NCBI GenBank assembly: GCA_905233695.1
Contig: CAJODN010000013.1
Location: 1 to 43,002 of the forward strand
Origin: an uncultured Lachnospiraceae bacterium
Lineage (GTDB): Bacteria > Bacillota > Clostridia > Lachnospirales > Lachnospiraceae
DNA: 43,002 nucleotides
Reading direction: 5' to 3'
Every line of letters starts with the position of its first letter. The stretch's first letter is position 1. This document shows, piece by piece, positions 33,934-42,943 of the stretch. The translations under genes were made by a program, and so were the position numbers. The notes beneath the pieces were generated by a model. The model had not been told where the DNA came from. It worked only from the letters and a program-made list of their open reading frames with translations, and made no database searches.

Positions 33934-34335
33934 TTACCATACAAAAGCAAGTACTTCACCACCAACGGCTTGCTTTCTTGCTTCCTTGTCGGTAATAATT
34001 CCTTTGTTAGTTGAAATAATTGCAATACCGAGTCCTCCGAGAACTGAAGGAATCTCATCCTTGCCGGCATATACTCTAAGACCGGGCTTAGATATTCTCT
34101 TAATTCCCGTGATAATCTTCTCGTTCTTATCACTGCCGTATTTCATTGTTACTCTGATTGTCTTGAATGCACCATCCTCGACAATATCATATTTCTCAAT
34201 ATATCCTTCATCTACCAAGATACCTGCAATAGCAATCTTCATCTTAGATGCAGGAATATCTACTGTATCATGTTTTGCAGTATTTGCATTACGAATTCTT
34301 GTAAGCATATCTGCAATTGGATCACTCATCGTCAT
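33934..34335 (-). CDS. rpsH: 30S ribosomal protein S8
   Basis: A 133-residue primary 16S rRNA-binding protein: [46 protein letters not shown], and the C-terminal [27 protein letters not shown] with the STNKGI-type RNA-binding segment. The first ATG (AGGAGGAATTAAATC) is preferred. Its stop codon is followed immediately by repeat copy C. In E. coli S8 represses the spc operon by binding near rplE, but no such site is apparent here. Confidence 0.98.
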   Translation of the reverse strand: MTMSDPIADMLTRIRNANTAKHDTVDIPASKMKIAIAGILVDEGYIEKYDIVEDGAFKTIRVTMKYGSDKNEKIITGIKRISKPGLRVYAGKDEIPSVLGGLGIAIISTNKGIITDKEARKQAVGGEVLAFVW

Positions 34336-34357
34336 GATTTAATTCCTCCTTATATAC

Positions 34358-34543
34358 TTACCATGAAGCCTTCTTAACACCGGGGATCTGACCCTTGTAT
34401 GCCAAGTCCCTAAAACATACTCTGCAAATACCGTATTTTCTTAAATATGCATGCGGACGTCCACAGATTCTGCAACGACTGTATTCTCTAGTAGAGAATT
34501 TTTGCTTGCGTTGTTGCTTAACCTTCATTGATTTCTTAGCCAT
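34358..34543 (-). CDS. rpsN: 30S ribosomal protein S14 type Z
   Basis: A 61-residue protein, the short zinc-binding form: [46 protein letters not shown]. Cys24, Cys27, Cys40 and Cys43 form the zinc ribbon. It is the expected Gram-positive form, in its usual place between rplE and rpsH. TAGGAGGGAATTTAA lies before the ATG. Confidence 0.98.
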   Translation of the reverse strand: MAKKSMKVKQQRKQKFSTREYSRCRICGRPHAYLRKYGICRVCFRDLAYKGQIPGVKKASW

Positions 34544-34560
34544 TTAAATTCCCTCCTAAA

Positions 34561-35100
34561 TTAATCTGCAAAAGGCATATTGAACTGTCGGAGCAGCTCT
34601 CTTGCCTCTTCATCTGTTCTTGCCGTAGTTACGAAGATAATGTCCATACCTCTGACCTTATCTACCTTATCGTATTCTATCTCAGGGAAGATAATCTGCT
34701 CTTTAATACCAAGTGCATAATTTCCTCTTCCGTCAAATGAATTAGGATTAACTCCTCTAAAGTCACGCACACGAGGAAGCGCAAGATTAATGAGGCGATC
34801 CGCAAATTCATACATTTTTTCTCCGCGAAGAGTCGTCTTACATCCTATTGCCATTCCCTCACGAAGCTTAAAGTTAGCAATTGAGTTCTTAGCCTTGGTT
34901 ACAACTGCCTTCTGACCTGTAATTGTCTCCATGTCTTTAACAGCCGAATCCAATATCTTGGCATTCTCTTTTGCTTCGCCAACGCCCATGTTAACAACTA
35001 TCTTCTCGAGCTTTGGCACTTCCATTTTATTCTTGTAACCAAACTTCTTAACCATAGCATCTACGATTTCATTTTGGTATGTATCCTTTAGTCTGCTCAC
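34561..35100 (-). CDS. rplE: 50S ribosomal protein L5
   Basis: A 179-residue 5S rRNA-binding protein: [82 protein letters not shown], then [32 protein letters not shown] and the closing [15 protein letters not shown]. Complete. 19 nt after rplX. Confidence 0.98.
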   Translation of the reverse strand: MSRLKDTYQNEIVDAMVKKFGYKNKMEVPKLEKIVVNMGVGEAKENAKILDSAVKDMETITGQKAVVTKAKNSIANFKLREGMAIGCKTTLRGEKMYEFADRLINLALPRVRDFRGVNPNSFDGRGNYALGIKEQIIFPEIEYDKVDKVRGMDIIFVTTARTDEEARELLRQFNMPFAD

Positions 35101-35119
35101 TTTATGGCCTCCTTCCTAA

Positions 35120-35431
35120 TCAGTCAATAACTTCGCCTGTTTTCTTAGCGAAACGAACCTTCTTATCTCCATCCATTTTAAATCCAACCCTTGTAGGCTC
35201 GCCCTTATGAAGGAGCATTACATTGGAAATATCAATAGGAGCTTCCATCTCGATTCTGCCACCGGCCTGATTAGACATACTTGGCTTCTGGTGCTTTGTA
35301 ACAACATTGACACCTTCAACCATAACCTTATGATTCTTGGAATCTACTTCTATTACTTTGCCTTCCTTATGAATATCTTTTCCGGCGATTACTCTGACTT
35401 CGTCGCCCTTTTTAATTTTCATCATTGCCAT
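35120..35431 (-). CDS. rplX: 50S ribosomal protein L24
   Basis: A 103-residue KOW-domain protein that starts 50S assembly: MKIKKGDEVRVIAGKDIHKEGKVIEVDSKNHKVMVEGVNVVTKHQKPS, then GGRIEMEAPIDISNVMLLHKGEPTRVGFKMDGDKKVRFAKKTGEVID. The first ATG is used because AGGAGGGCCGTAAG precedes it. 12 nt after rplN. Confidence 0.97.
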   Translation of the reverse strand: MAMMKIKKGDEVRVIAGKDIHKEGKVIEVDSKNHKVMVEGVNVVTKHQKPSMSNQAGGRIEMEAPIDISNVMLLHKGEPTRVGFKMDGDKKVRFAKKTGEVID

Positions 35432-35443
35432 CTTACGGCCCTC

Positions 35444-35812
35444 CTATAATACTTCCGGAGCAAGTGATACAATCTTCATAAATGACTTATCACGAAGCTC
35501 TCTAGCTACAGGTCCAAATATACGAGTTCCTCTCGGAGTATTGTCTTCCTTTAAGATTACTGCAGCATTCTCATCGAATTTGATATAAGAACCGTCCTTA
35601 CGACGTGCCCCTTTCTTGGTACGCACAACAACTGCCTGTACGATGTCACCCTTTTTAACGGTACCACCGGGAATAGCTTCCTTAACCGTTGCTGTCACTA
35701 CATCACCAATGTTGGCATATCTTCTTGTAGAGCCACCCATAACACGGATAACCAATATCTCCTTGGCGCCTGTATTATCGGCTACTTTTAATCTACTTTC
35801 CTGTTGAACCAT
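35444..35812 (-). CDS. rplN: 50S ribosomal protein L14
   Basis: A 122-residue protein: [68 protein letters not shown], ending [20 protein letters not shown]. It lies at the 30S interface and binds the silencing factor RsfS in other bacteria. Normal length, 18 nt after rpsQ. Confidence 0.98.
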   Translation of the reverse strand: MVQQESRLKVADNTGAKEILVIRVMGGSTRRYANIGDVVTATVKEAIPGGTVKKGDIVQAVVVRTKKGARRKDGSYIKFDENAAVILKEDNTPRGTRIFGPVARELRDKSFMKIVSLAPEVL

Positions 35813-35830
35813 GGTTGTAGCCTCCTTTAA

Positions 35831-36088
35831 TTACTTTGCACGCTCAACGACTTCTGTAAGTCTCCATCTCTTATCCTTAGATAGAGGTCTTGTCTCCATT
35901 ACTCTAACGGTATCACCCTTATGAGCGTCGTTCTTTTCGTCGTGAGCCTTTAATTTGTATGTTCTCTTAACAATCTTATTATAAAGCGGATGTTTTACGT
36001 TGTCCTTAACGGCAACAACGATTGTCTTATCCATCTTATCGCTTACAACAATTCCTTGACGTGTCTTTCTAAGATTTCTCTGTTCCAC
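35831..36088 (-). CDS. rpsQ: 30S ribosomal protein S17
   Basis: An 85-residue OB-fold primary binder of 16S r[88 protein letters not shown]. Complete and typical. 33 nt after rpmC. Confidence 0.98.
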   Translation of the reverse strand: MEQRNLRKTRQGIVVSDKMDKTIVVAVKDNVKHPLYNKIVKRTYKLKAHDEKNDAHKGDTVRVMETRPLSKDKRWRLTEVVERAK

Positions 36089-36121
36089 GCTGATTCTCCT
36101 TTCTAATTATCAAACGATTTC

Positions 36122-36325
36122 TTAACTATTAACAGCCTCTGACATTACAGTCTGTATTCTTGCAATATCTCTTCTTACTTCTTTGATTCTGCCTGTATTG
36201 TCAAGCTGATTGGTAGCATTCTGAAATCGCAAATTAAAAAGTTCTTTCTTTGCTTCTACCAATTTAGCATTTAACTCCTCGGGAGCTAATGTTCTTAAAT
36301 CTTTTAGATATTCTTTAGTTTTCAT
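36122..36325 (-). CDS. rpmC: 50S ribosomal protein L29
   Basis: A 67-residue two-helix protein: [63 protein letters not shown]. It lines the exit tunnel near L23, where chaperones and SRP dock. Its start overlaps the end of rplP by 11 nt, so translation is coupled. Confidence 0.97.
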   Translation of the reverse strand: MKTKEYLKDLRTLAPEELNAKLVEAKKELFNLRFQNATNQLDNTGRIKEVRRDIARIQTVMSEAVNS

Positions 36326-36749
36326 TTGCTCCTCCTTCTAAATCTTCTTTAGAAACTACCTTACACTTACAAGGGAGCTTATGAATTGCAAGACGAAGAG
36401 CTTCTCTTGCTATCTCTTCTTCAACTCCGGCAATCTCGAATAATACTCTGCCCGGCTTAACTACTGCTACCCAGTATTCAAGAGCACCTTTACCTTTACC
36501 CATTCGAGTCTCAGCCGGTGTCTTTGTTACGGGCTTATCCGGGAAAATCTTAATCCAAACTTTACCGCCACGCTTTACATATCTTGTCATAGCTACACGG
36601 GCAGCCTCTATCTGATTAGACTTAATCCAGCAAGGTTCTACGGCAACAATACCATACTCACCGTAAGTAATCTTATTACCTCTGGTGGCTTTGCCCTTCA
36701 TTGAACCTCTGAACTGCTTTCTATGCTTTGTTCTCTTAGGCATTAACAT
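36315..36749 (-). CDS. rplP: 50S ribosomal protein L16
   Basis: A 144-residue protein: [109 protein letters not shown]. It binds near the A-site tRNA. The ATG overlaps the rpsC stop (TAATG), with AAGGAGGT 8-9 nt away. The tail ([17 protein letters not shown]) is slightly longer than in many homologues. Confidence 0.98.
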   Translation of the reverse strand: MLMPKRTKHRKQFRGSMKGKATRGNKITYGEYGIVAVEPCWIKSNQIEAARVAMTRYVKRGGKVWIKIFPDKPVTKTPAETRMGKGKGALEYWVAVVKPGRVLFEIAGVEEEIAREALRLAIHKLPCKCKVVSKEDLEGGANEN

Positions 36750-37411
36750 TAGCGGTTACCTCCTTCCTTATTGTCCTTCTTATTAGGAAGTATCTCACCT
36801 TTATAAATCCAAACCTTAACACCAATCTTACCATAAGTTGTGTCAGCCTCAGCGAAGCCGTAATCGATATCGGCTCTTAATGTCTGAAGAGGAATTGTAC
36901 CCTCGTTGTAGAACTCTGTACGCGCCATATCGGCACCACCGAGACGACCTGATACAGATGTCTTAATTCCGAGTACGCCTGCCTTCATAGCTCTTGTCAT
37001 ACAAGACTTCATAGCACGACGGAATGATACACGGTTCTCAAGCTGTGCAGCGATATTTTCCGCAACAAGCTGAGCATCCTTCTCCGGTCTCTTAACTTCC
37101 TTGATGTCAACAACAAGCTTCATGTCTGTTAACTTCTGAAGATCGGCCTTAATCTTCTCTATCTCTGCGCCACCCTTACCGATTACTATGCCGGGCTTAG
37201 CAGTATATACGATAACCTTAACACGGTCTGTGCTTCTCTCGATATTAATCTTAGACACACCTGCCGCATATAATTTCTTCTTAAGAAATGTTCTTATTTC
37301 ATGATCTTCAACGAGGTTGTCGGCAAATGAATCTTTGTCAGCGTACCACTTTGAATCCCAATCTTTAATAATACCAACTCTTAAGCCATGAGGATTAACT
37401 TTTTGTCCCAT
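36749..37411 (-). CDS. rpsC: 30S ribosomal protein S3
   Basis: A 220-residue protein with an N-terminal KH domain (residues about 38-107, with [19 protein letters not shown]) and a C-terminal S3 domain ([64 protein letters not shown]). It lines the mRNA entry channel. Normal length; 14 nt after rplV. Confidence 0.98.
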   Translation of the reverse strand: MGQKVNPHGLRVGIIKDWDSKWYADKDSFADNLVEDHEIRTFLKKKLYAAGVSKINIERSTDRVKVIVYTAKPGIVIGKGGAEIEKIKADLQKLTDMKLVVDIKEVKRPEKDAQLVAENIAAQLENRVSFRRAMKSCMTRAMKAGVLGIKTSVSGRLGGADMARTEFYNEGTIPLQTLRADIDYGFAEADTTYGKIGVKVWIYKGEILPNKKDNKEGGNR

Positions 37412-37425
37412 GCTTTCCCTCCTTC

Positions 37426-37821
37426 TTACTTCTCGTCCAGCACAATAGTAATGTGACTCATTCTCTTCTCTATTCTATAAGCTCTACCCTGCGCTCTGGG
37501 TCTTATTCTCTTCATTGTAGGACCCTTGTTGGCGTAGCACTCTGCTATATAGAGATTATCCATACTGTAATCCTTATCAGGATAATTGTTCTCTGCATTT
37601 GCAATGGCAGATTTTAAAAGCTTCTCTATAACCTTAGATGCGTATCTCGGGCTGTATGAAACTATCGCAAGCGCAGTAGTAACATCCTTACCGCGAATGG
37701 CATCTAGTACAAAACAGGCTTTCTGAACTGACATTCTGGCATATGACAACTTAGCAGAAGGTCTGGTATCTTTATTCTCGTTTCTCTCTTGCTTAATCTG
37801 ACTTCTATGTCCCTTAGCCAT
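37426..37821 (-). CDS. rplV: 50S ribosomal protein L22
   Basis: A 131-residue protein: after a basic N-terminal extension ([19 protein letters not shown]), the L22 fold reads [56 protein letters not shown], then the tunnel hairpin [32 protein letters not shown]. The hairpin loop shows no deletion of the kind that gives macrolide resistance. 28 nt after rpsS. Confidence 0.98.
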   Translation of the reverse strand: MAKGHRSQIKQERNENKDTRPSAKLSYARMSVQKACFVLDAIRGKDVTTALAIVSYSPRYASKVIEKLLKSAIANAENNYPDKDYSMDNLYIAECYANKGPTMKRIRPRAQGRAYRIEKRMSHITIVLDEK

Positions 37822-37849
37822 GAGGAAACCTCCTTTCTGTTACTATATA

Positions 37850-38131
37850 TTAACTAATCTTAGATTTCTTCTCGTCCTTGCCATGACCTCTGTAAGTTCT
37901 TGTTGCAACGAACTCACCGAGCTTATGACCTACCATATCTTCTGTAATATATACAGGTACGTGTTTTCTGCCATCATGAACAGCAATTGTATGTCCAACC
38001 ATCTGCGGGAAGATTGTAGAACGACGGGACCATGTCTTAATTACACTCTTGTCACCGGAAGCGTTCATAGCTTCAACCTTCTTCATTAAACTCTCATCGG
38101 CAAATGGTCCTTTCTTTAATGAACGTGCCAT
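37850..38131 (-). CDS. rpsS: 30S ribosomal protein S19
   Basis: A 93-residue head protein: [90 protein letters not shown]. Complete, normal; 11 nt after rplB with AAGGAGGATTATT before the ATG. Confidence 0.98.
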   Translation of the reverse strand: MARSLKKGPFADESLMKKVEAMNASGDKSVIKTWSRRSTIFPQMVGHTIAVHDGRKHVPVYITEDMVGHKLGEFVATRTYRGHGKDEKKSKIS

Positions 38132-38142
38132 AATAATCCTCC

Positions 38143-38985
38143 TTACTTAATTGCTCTACCGTCGCGTCTTCTAACGATAAGCTTGTTAGACTGCTTATTC
38201 TTCTTACGTGTCTTAAGACCAAGTGCAGGCTTACCCCAAGGAGTACATGGACCGGGACGTCCGATTGGAGCCTTACCTTCACCACCACCATGTGGATGGT
38301 CATTAGGGTTCATAACGGAACCACGAACAGTGGGACGAATTCCCATGTGTCGTTTACGTCCTGCCTTACCAATCTTAACAAGGTTATGATCGGCATTACC
38401 GATTGTTCCGATAGTAGCTCTGCAATTAAGCGGAACCATTCTCATTTCGCCTGAAGGAAGTCTAAGTGTTGCATACTTACCTTCCTTAGCCATAAGCTGT
38501 GCCGAATTACCGGCTGAGCGAACGAGCTGACCTCCCTTACCGGGATATAACTCTATATTATGAATAAGTGTACCGATTGGAATATTCTGAAGAGGTAAGC
38601 AGTTACCAACATTTACCTCGGCATCGGCACCGTTCATAACAGTCTGTCCAACCTTAAGTCCGTCCGGAGCGATGATATATGTCTTCTCACCGTCTGCATA
38701 ACAGATAAGAGCGATATTAGCTGTTCTGTTAGGATCGTACTCAATTCCGATAACCTTAGCAGGTACTCCGTCCTTCTTTCTCTTGAAGTCGATTATTCTA
38801 TACTTCTGTCTGTTACCACCGCCATGGTGTCTAACAGTTATCTTACCCTGATTGTTACGACCGGCATTCTTTTTCTTAGAAGAGAGAAGCGACTTCTCGG
38901 GAGTCTTCTTCGTTACTTCTTCGAAATCAGAACCTGTCATATTTCTTCTTGAAGGTGTATATGGGTTATATGTCTTAATTCCCAT
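38143..38985 (-). CDS. rplB: 50S ribosomal protein L2
   Basis: A 280-residue protein essential for subunit association and peptidyl transfer: [36 protein letters not shown]-fold [22 protein letters not shown], and the conserved [33 protein letters not shown] with His in the [10 protein letters not shown] loop near the peptidyl transferase centre. The start is the ATG after GAAAGGAGAACCAAA; a 6-codon upstream extension lacks a site. Confidence 0.98.
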   Translation of the reverse strand: MGIKTYNPYTPSRRNMTGSDFEEVTKKTPEKSLLSSKKKNAGRNNQGKITVRHHGGGNRQKYRIIDFKRKKDGVPAKVIGIEYDPNRTANIALICYADGEKTYIIAPDGLKVGQTVMNGADAEVNVGNCLPLQNIPIGTLIHNIELYPGKGGQLVRSAGNSAQLMAKEGKYATLRLPSGEMRMVPLNCRATIGTIGNADHNLVKIGKAGRKRHMGIRPTVRGSVMNPNDHPHGGGEGKAPIGRPGPCTPWGKPALGLKTRKKNKQSNKLIVRRRDGRAIK

Positions 38986-39027
38986 TTTGGTTCTCCTTTC
39001 CAATTACTATCGAAAGTATCGTCACCT

Positions 39028-39050
39028 AACATTTCCATATGGGAAATGTT
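39028..39050 (-). other. Hairpin between rplW and rplB
   Basis: AACATTTCC (39028-39036) pairs with GGAAATGTT (39042-39050), 9 bp with a 5-nt loop, in the 77-nt gap before rplB. No T run follows on the minus strand, so it probably does not end transcription. Confidence 0.6.
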
Positions 39051-39062
39051 ATATCTTTCATC

Positions 39063-39362
39063 TTAAAGTCCTGAGAAAATCTCGATTTCCTGACTATCCT
39101 CAGTTAATGTAACGATTGCCTTCTTACTCTTAGCAGTCTTACCGTATGTAGTACCACGTCTCCTGGTCTTGCCTTGCTGATTCATAGTGTTCACAGACTT
39201 AACCTTGGTTCCTTCGAACATTTTCTCGACTGCTTCTTTAATCATTGTCTTGTTAGCCTCGGGATGTACTAAGAATGTATACTTCTTATCGGCCATACCG
39301 TTCATACTCTTCTCAGTTACCATAGGCTTCAGGATTACATCATAATATTGTACATTTGCCAT
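39063..39362 (-). CDS. rplW: 50S ribosomal protein L23
   Basis: A 99-residue protein at the tunnel exit that binds trigger factor and SRP: YDVILKPMVTEKSMNGMADKKYTFLVHPEANKTMIKEAVEKMFEGTKVKSVNTMNQQGKTRRRGTTYGKTAKSKKAIVTL. Its ATG overlaps the rplD stop codon (TAATG). Complete and typical. Confidence 0.98.
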   Translation of the reverse strand: MANVQYYDVILKPMVTEKSMNGMADKKYTFLVHPEANKTMIKEAVEKMFEGTKVKSVNTMNQQGKTRRRGTTYGKTAKSKKAIVTLTEDSQEIEIFSGL

Positions 39363-39982
39363 TATGCATACACCTCCTGAATATTCTTAACTGCATCCTT
39401 AGTAAGTACTAAGGTGTTATACTTCAATATATCATATACGTTAATCGTCTCTGTTGAAGCCGTCTTAACTGTAGGAACGTTCTTAGCTGAAGCTACTACG
39501 TTCTTGTCGTTATCGGCGAGAACTACAAGCGCTTTGTCAACCTTAAGGTTATTCATAACATTTACAAAGTTCTTAGTCTTAATCTCGTCTAACTTAAGAT
39601 CGTCAACAATAACGATTTTCTCTTCATTTACCTTAGAAGTAAGTGCACTCTTAAGTGCCGCTCTCTTCTCCTTCTTATTCATCTTGAATGAATAATCTCT
39701 GGGTGTGGGGGCGAACACAACGCCACCGCCTGTCCACTGGGGAGCTCTTATAGAACCTTGTCTTGCGTGACCTGTTCCCTTTTGTCTCCATGGTTTTCTA
39801 CCACCACCGCGAACTTCAGAACGTGTCTTAGCTTTCTGAGTTCCCTGACGCTTAGCGGCAAGATTCTGAACCACTGCCATATGAATGAGGTGCTCGTTAA
39901 CTTCTACACCGAAGATAGCATCATCAAGCTCAATGGTATCAACTTCTTTGCCTTCCATATTGTATACGGATACTTTAGCCAT
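39362..39982 (-). CDS. rplD: 50S ribosomal protein L4
   Basis: A 206-residue protein. The tunnel loop region is KAKTRSEVRGGGRKPWRQKGTGHARQGSIRAPQWTGGGVVFAPTPRDYSFKMNKKEKRAALKSALTSK; the GTGHARQGS loop looks wild type, with no macrolide-resistance change visible. The C-terminus has VDDLKLDEIKTKNFVNVMNNL. In E. coli L4 represses the S10 operon through the leader; whether that happens here is unknown. 28 nt after rplC. Confidence 0.98.
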   Translation of the reverse strand: MAKVSVYNMEGKEVDTIELDDAIFGVEVNEHLIHMAVVQNLAAKRQGTQKAKTRSEVRGGGRKPWRQKGTGHARQGSIRAPQWTGGGVVFAPTPRDYSFKMNKKEKRAALKSALTSKVNEEKIVIVDDLKLDEIKTKNFVNVMNNLKVDKALVVLADNDKNVVASAKNVPTVKTASTETINVYDILKYNTLVLTKDAVKNIQEVYA

Positions 39983-40010
39983 CGTAAAGTTCCTCCTTTC
40001 ATAATCTTAA

Positions 40011-40694
40011 TTACTTAGTCTTCTTAACAGATTCCTTAATTGTTACGAGAGACTTCTTAGGACCGGGAACTGCTCCCTTAACGAGAAGCAGATTGTTCTC
40101 TGCATCAACTCTTACAATCTCAAGGTTCTGGATTGTAACCTTAACACTTCCCATATGTCCCGGCATTCCCTTACCCTTGAATACCTTACTGGGTGAAGAG
40201 CATGCTCCGTTAGAACCCTGATGGCGATGGAATTTAGAACCGTGAGCCATGGGACCTCTGTGCTGTCCGAGTCTCTTAATCGTGCCCTGGAAACCTTTTC
40301 CCTTAGAGATTGCCGTTGCATCTACCTTATCGCCTTCTTCGAAGATGTCAGCCTTAATCTCGTCGGCAAGATTATATTCTTCACAGTTCTCGAACTTGAA
40401 TTCTCTTACATATCTCTTATAAGATACGCCTGCTTTATCGAAATGTCCCATCTCAGGCTTGTTAACGCCGTGTCTTCTCCAGACTTTCTTCTTGCCTGTG
40501 GCATCAACATTAACATTCCTATCTTTCTTGTCTACAAAGCCTACTTGAATTGCATTGTAGCCATCGTTCTCTTCTGTCTTAATCTGTGTAACAACGCAAG
40601 GGCCGGCTTCAAGTACCGTTACGGGAACGAGTGTGCCGTCTTTATCAAAGACCTGCGTCATTCCAAGCTTTGTGCCTAAAATTGCTTTCTTCAT
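40011..40694 (-). CDS. rplC: 50S ribosomal protein L3
   Basis: A 227-residue protein: [40 protein letters not shown], then [61 protein letters not shown], whose loop reaches the peptidyl transferase centre. Residues 85-130 contain extra acidic sequence ([26 protein letters not shown]), as in many Firmicutes. 66 nt after rpsJ. Confidence 0.98.
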   Translation of the reverse strand: MKKAILGTKLGMTQVFDKDGTLVPVTVLEAGPCVVTQIKTEENDGYNAIQVGFVDKKDRNVNVDATGKKKVWRRHGVNKPEMGHFDKAGVSYKRYVREFKFENCEEYNLADEIKADIFEEGDKVDATAISKGKGFQGTIKRLGQHRGPMAHGSKFHRHQGSNGACSSPSKVFKGKGMPGHMGSVKVTIQNLEIVRVDAENNLLLVKGAVPGPKKSLVTIKESVKKTK

Positions 40695-40760
40695 TATTAT
40701 TTCCTCCTAATCTACAGCGGAACAAGTAATTCTTGTTCATTCTAGTTACGGGATTGTAAC

Positions 40761-41078
40761 CTACTTTTCTTTCATCTTAATATTGATATCAACACCGGCA
40801 GGCATCTCTAATGTAGAAAGAGCATCAACCGTATTCTTTGTAGGTGTGATAATATCAATAAGTCTCTTATGAGTTCTCTGTTCGAACTGCTCTCTTGAAT
40901 CCTTGTACTTGTGAGTAGCTCTAAGAATTGTAACAACTTCCTTTTTAGTAGGAAGAGGTACAGGTCCGCTCACCTGTGATCCGTTCTTCTTAGCAGTCTC
41001 GATAATCTTCTTAGCAGATGTATCAACGAGTTCGTGATCATATGCCTTAAGTGTAATTCTCATAAATTGAGTAGCCAT
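40761..41078 (-). CDS. rpsJ: 30S ribosomal protein S10
   Basis: A 105-residue protein, first of the S10 operon: [76 protein letters not shown], ending [14 protein letters not shown]. It is also the partner of NusB in antitermination in other bacteria. The ATG is preferred because AAGGAGG lies 10 nt upstream; a GTG eight codons earlier lies inside that site. The promoter is 250-280 nt upstream, beyond a long leader. Confidence 0.97.
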   Translation of the reverse strand: MATQFMRITLKAYDHELVDTSAKKIIETAKKNGSQVSGPVPLPTKKEVVTILRATHKYKDSREQFEQRTHKRLIDIITPTKNTVDALSTLEMPAGVDINIKMKEK

Positions 41079-41323
41079 AAAAAAGTCGCCTCCTTTTCGC
41101 ACTATTAATAGTGAGACAAGCGGTGACTGTACACTTTCCCGTGTGTGTCCTATATATAATAATTTAAATTCCGGACAACCACGGACAGTTTCTGTCTATA
41201 CGACAGACTTGATTTTGTACAGTGACTTGTCGTCAGTTTCCTAACTTGACATTCGCTCCACGGAAAACCTACCATTTTCAACAGGTAGCAACCTCACGCT
41301 TCAACGCTATCAATGTCACAGCG
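41079..41323 (-). promoter_or_regulatory. Long 5' leader of the S10 operon
   Basis: About 240 nt between the predicted start and rpsJ with no credible ORF. It has several hairpins, such as TCTGTC/GACAGA (41193-41209), CTACC/GGTAG (near 41266-41287) and ACGCT/AGCGT. This length fits autoregulated S10 leaders, where L4 acts in E. coli, but the E. coli structure is not recognisable here. Confidence 0.5.
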
Positions 41324-41329
41324 TGTTAT

Positions 41330-41358
41330 AATATACAATAAATATGGGATTATTGCAA
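41330..41358 (-). promoter_or_regulatory. Predicted promoter of the S10 operon
   Basis: On the minus strand TTGCAA (41353-41358) and TATATT (41330-41335) are 17 nt apart, in an AT-rich stretch. The next same-strand start codon is rpsJ. Confidence 0.65.
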
Positions 41359-41400
41359 GGGAATTTCAAGAAAGATTGTATTTTTTCACGAACAAACACA

Positions 41401-41501
41401 ACGTCTCATCACCAAGTACCCGCACGCTCATGACGAAATGTCGTATGCGCACCCCGAACGGGGTGTGCCGGTAACTTAGCGGGTCTTGGCTGACTCGACG
41501 T
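41401..41501. repeat. Branched palindromic element upstream of the S10 promoter
   Basis: Outer stem ACGTC/GACGT (41401-41405 with 41497-41501). An inner trunk of CCAAG and ACCCGC (41412-41423, one bulged T) pairs with GCGGGT and CTTGG (41479-41489). Two hairpins sit on the trunk: CACCCC-gaac-GGGGTG with a flanking GC pair (around 41450-41468), and ACGA-aatg-TCGT (around 41433-41444). No poly-T tail. It separates the HAD gene from the S10 promoter. Function unknown. Confidence 0.65.
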
Positions 41502-41511
41502 TTGCTGGTCG

Positions 41512-42648
41512 CTATTTACTATTTCCTTTATAAGTTACACCATCACCGTATATAGTCTTCCAGTCATTCTTCATGGATACAGGTGTCCAGCCGTTCTCTT
41601 GACACATTTTCACCATATCATCTGCTTTACTTGTCTTGCCGTTCTCACGCTCTGTATCGTCGCAGCAAAGCATGAAGCATCCGGTCTTATACTTATTATT
41701 ATTAATAGTATAATTATCCATACTTCCGTCGCCCGACGTATTCCCGAACGAAAGAACAGGCTGTTTACCAATCTTCTCTAAGATATTGGTAACCTTATTC
41801 ATCTTAAGGTTCTTCATATAGAATTCATTGCCCAGTACAACCTTATCATCATGAAGGAAGTAGTCGAGACCGTCAGTGTCACCCTGGTTAGTTCCTACAA
41901 CAGATTGCTTAGAACCTATTATCTGGTTCATAGGAGTCTTAAGAAGGGTAGAATTCGAAATAAGACCGCGAACTATAATATCATCCGTTCCGCTTACAAT
42001 ATATACGGTAAATCCGTTAGCCTCGAGGTAATCTATAACCTGAAGCATGGGCTTATAGAAGCCGTCGCCTCTGTTCATACCATCGTAACTTGGCATGGGC
42101 TGCTTCATGAACTCGCCCACATACTTATAGAACTCCTCATGAGTCATTCCGGCAAATGCTGTTGCAACGGCCTTACCGTGATCTACGGGAAGATTCTCAT
42201 CCTTGCCACCTGTAGTATTAAGCGTAATTATTCTGTCCGCAACTTGCTTCTCAAAGTCAGATGCTTTATCGACGTAGGTCGGATCTTCCTTAACACGATA
42301 TACGAACAATGTATAATCGAAATAATTGGGATCCGTCTCGCAGAACAGAGTTCCGTCAAAATCAAATACCGCTATTCTGTCCTCCTCAGGGATAAAAGAA
42401 TCCCCTTTTGTCGTAACGCTCTTCACATAAGATTGAAGTTCCGTCTTAAGCTTGGCATTGTCGTTCCACAAGGAAAGCGGATCGCTTCCCGAACTCTTGG
42501 CTGTTGTGTCGGTTACGCTCCTCTGAGCAGTGGTATTACCGCTGTTATTCGCCGTGATAACCCAGCACACCGACATGATAACAACTGCCACGCAGAGAAC
42601 AATCGCCACAACCCTCCAGATTGTCAATTGTTTTTTAGTATTGTCCAT
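41512..42648 (-). CDS. Membrane-anchored HAD family phosphatase
   Basis: A 378-residue protein started at MDNTKKQLTIWRVVAIVLCV, after GAAAGGAGAAGCAAA. A single hydrophobic segment (about 10-32) anchors it, with the body likely outside the cell or in a lipoprotein-like position. HAD motif I is IAVFDFDGTLF (Asp96 and Asp98, nucleophile and acid/base), motif II lies in FTVYIVSGTDD, and the C-terminal part has LSFGNTSGDGSMDNYTI, motif IV. It resembles phosphoserine-phosphatase-like HADs; substrate unknown. Single gene with its own promoter, 433 nt upstream of rpsJ. Confidence 0.85.
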   Translation of the reverse strand: MDNTKKQLTIWRVVAIVLCVAVVIMSVCWVITANNSGNTTAQRSVTDTTAKSSGSDPLSLWNDNAKLKTELQSYVKSVTTKGDSFIPEEDRIAVFDFDGTLFCETDPNYFDYTLFVYRVKEDPTYVDKASDFEKQVADRIITLNTTGGKDENLPVDHGKAVATAFAGMTHEEFYKYVGEFMKQPMPSYDGMNRGDGFYKPMLQVIDYLEANGFTVYIVSGTDDIIVRGLISNSTLLKTPMNQIIGSKQSVVGTNQGDTDGLDYFLHDDKVVLGNEFYMKNLKMNKVTNILEKIGKQPVLSFGNTSGDGSMDNYTINNNKYKTGCFMLCCDDTERENGKTSKADDMVKMCQENGWTPVSMKNDWKTIYGDGVTYKGNSK

Positions 42649-42679
42649 TTTGCTTCTCCTTTCGAGATAATGTTGTTCC

Positions 42680-42688
42680 ATTATAACA
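42680..42688 (-). promoter_or_regulatory. Extended -10 promoter of the HAD phosphatase gene
   Basis: The minus strand reads TGTTATAAT, 32 nt before the HAD gene start; no good -35. A second possible promoter, TTGTGT-17-TATAAC, lies about 100 nt further upstream, next to the terminator. Confidence 0.45.
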
Positions 42689-42804
42689 CATCGGGACATA
42701 AAAAGCGACGTCGCATCCTCGTCTGTGATATCTTCGTCATTCTAATAATCTATGTCCTACAAAATGTCGTCACGATTGTTATAACATTATAAATGCGTTA
42801 ACAC

Positions 42805-42839
42805 AAAAAAGACTAGGTCGCATTGTACCTAGCCTTTTT
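42805..42839. terminator. Bidirectional terminator
   Basis: CTAGGT (42813-42818) and ACCTAG (42827-42832) form a stem with an 8-nt loop, with six A before and five T after on the plus strand. It separates the HAD gene from the truncated gene at the window edge. Confidence 0.8.
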
Positions 42840-42895
42840 CTGTTATCCCGTGCGTGAGAGGATTCGAAGTTTACCCCTCAAAAACCACGTAAAAT

Positions 42896-42941
42896 CAAGG
42901 TTGTCAAGGTTGTCTATTATTTGTTGAACAGAAGTTGAACA
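42896..42941. repeat. Short direct repeats near the truncated gene
   Basis: CAAGGTTGT occurs in tandem (42896-42904, 42905-42913). GTTGAACA occurs at 42923-42930 and 42934-42941. Spaced repeats of this size next to a gene end recall arm or core sites of tyrosine recombinases, but no integrase is in the window. Confidence 0.45.
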
Positions 42942-42943
42942 AC

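Noticed and set aside
18487-39049. 15-bp match CCATATGGGAAATGT at 18487-18501 and 39035-39049
   Set aside because: In a 43-kb AT-rich window one such match is expected by chance, and the flanking structures differ. Genome-wide counts would decide.
39362-39982. Macrolide-resistance change in L4 or L22
   Set aside because: Both tunnel loops look normal in sequence and length.
41851-42792. Plus-strand open frame of 313 codons opposite the HAD gene
   Set aside because: It mirrors the HAD coding sequence, has no binding site and shows no family motif.
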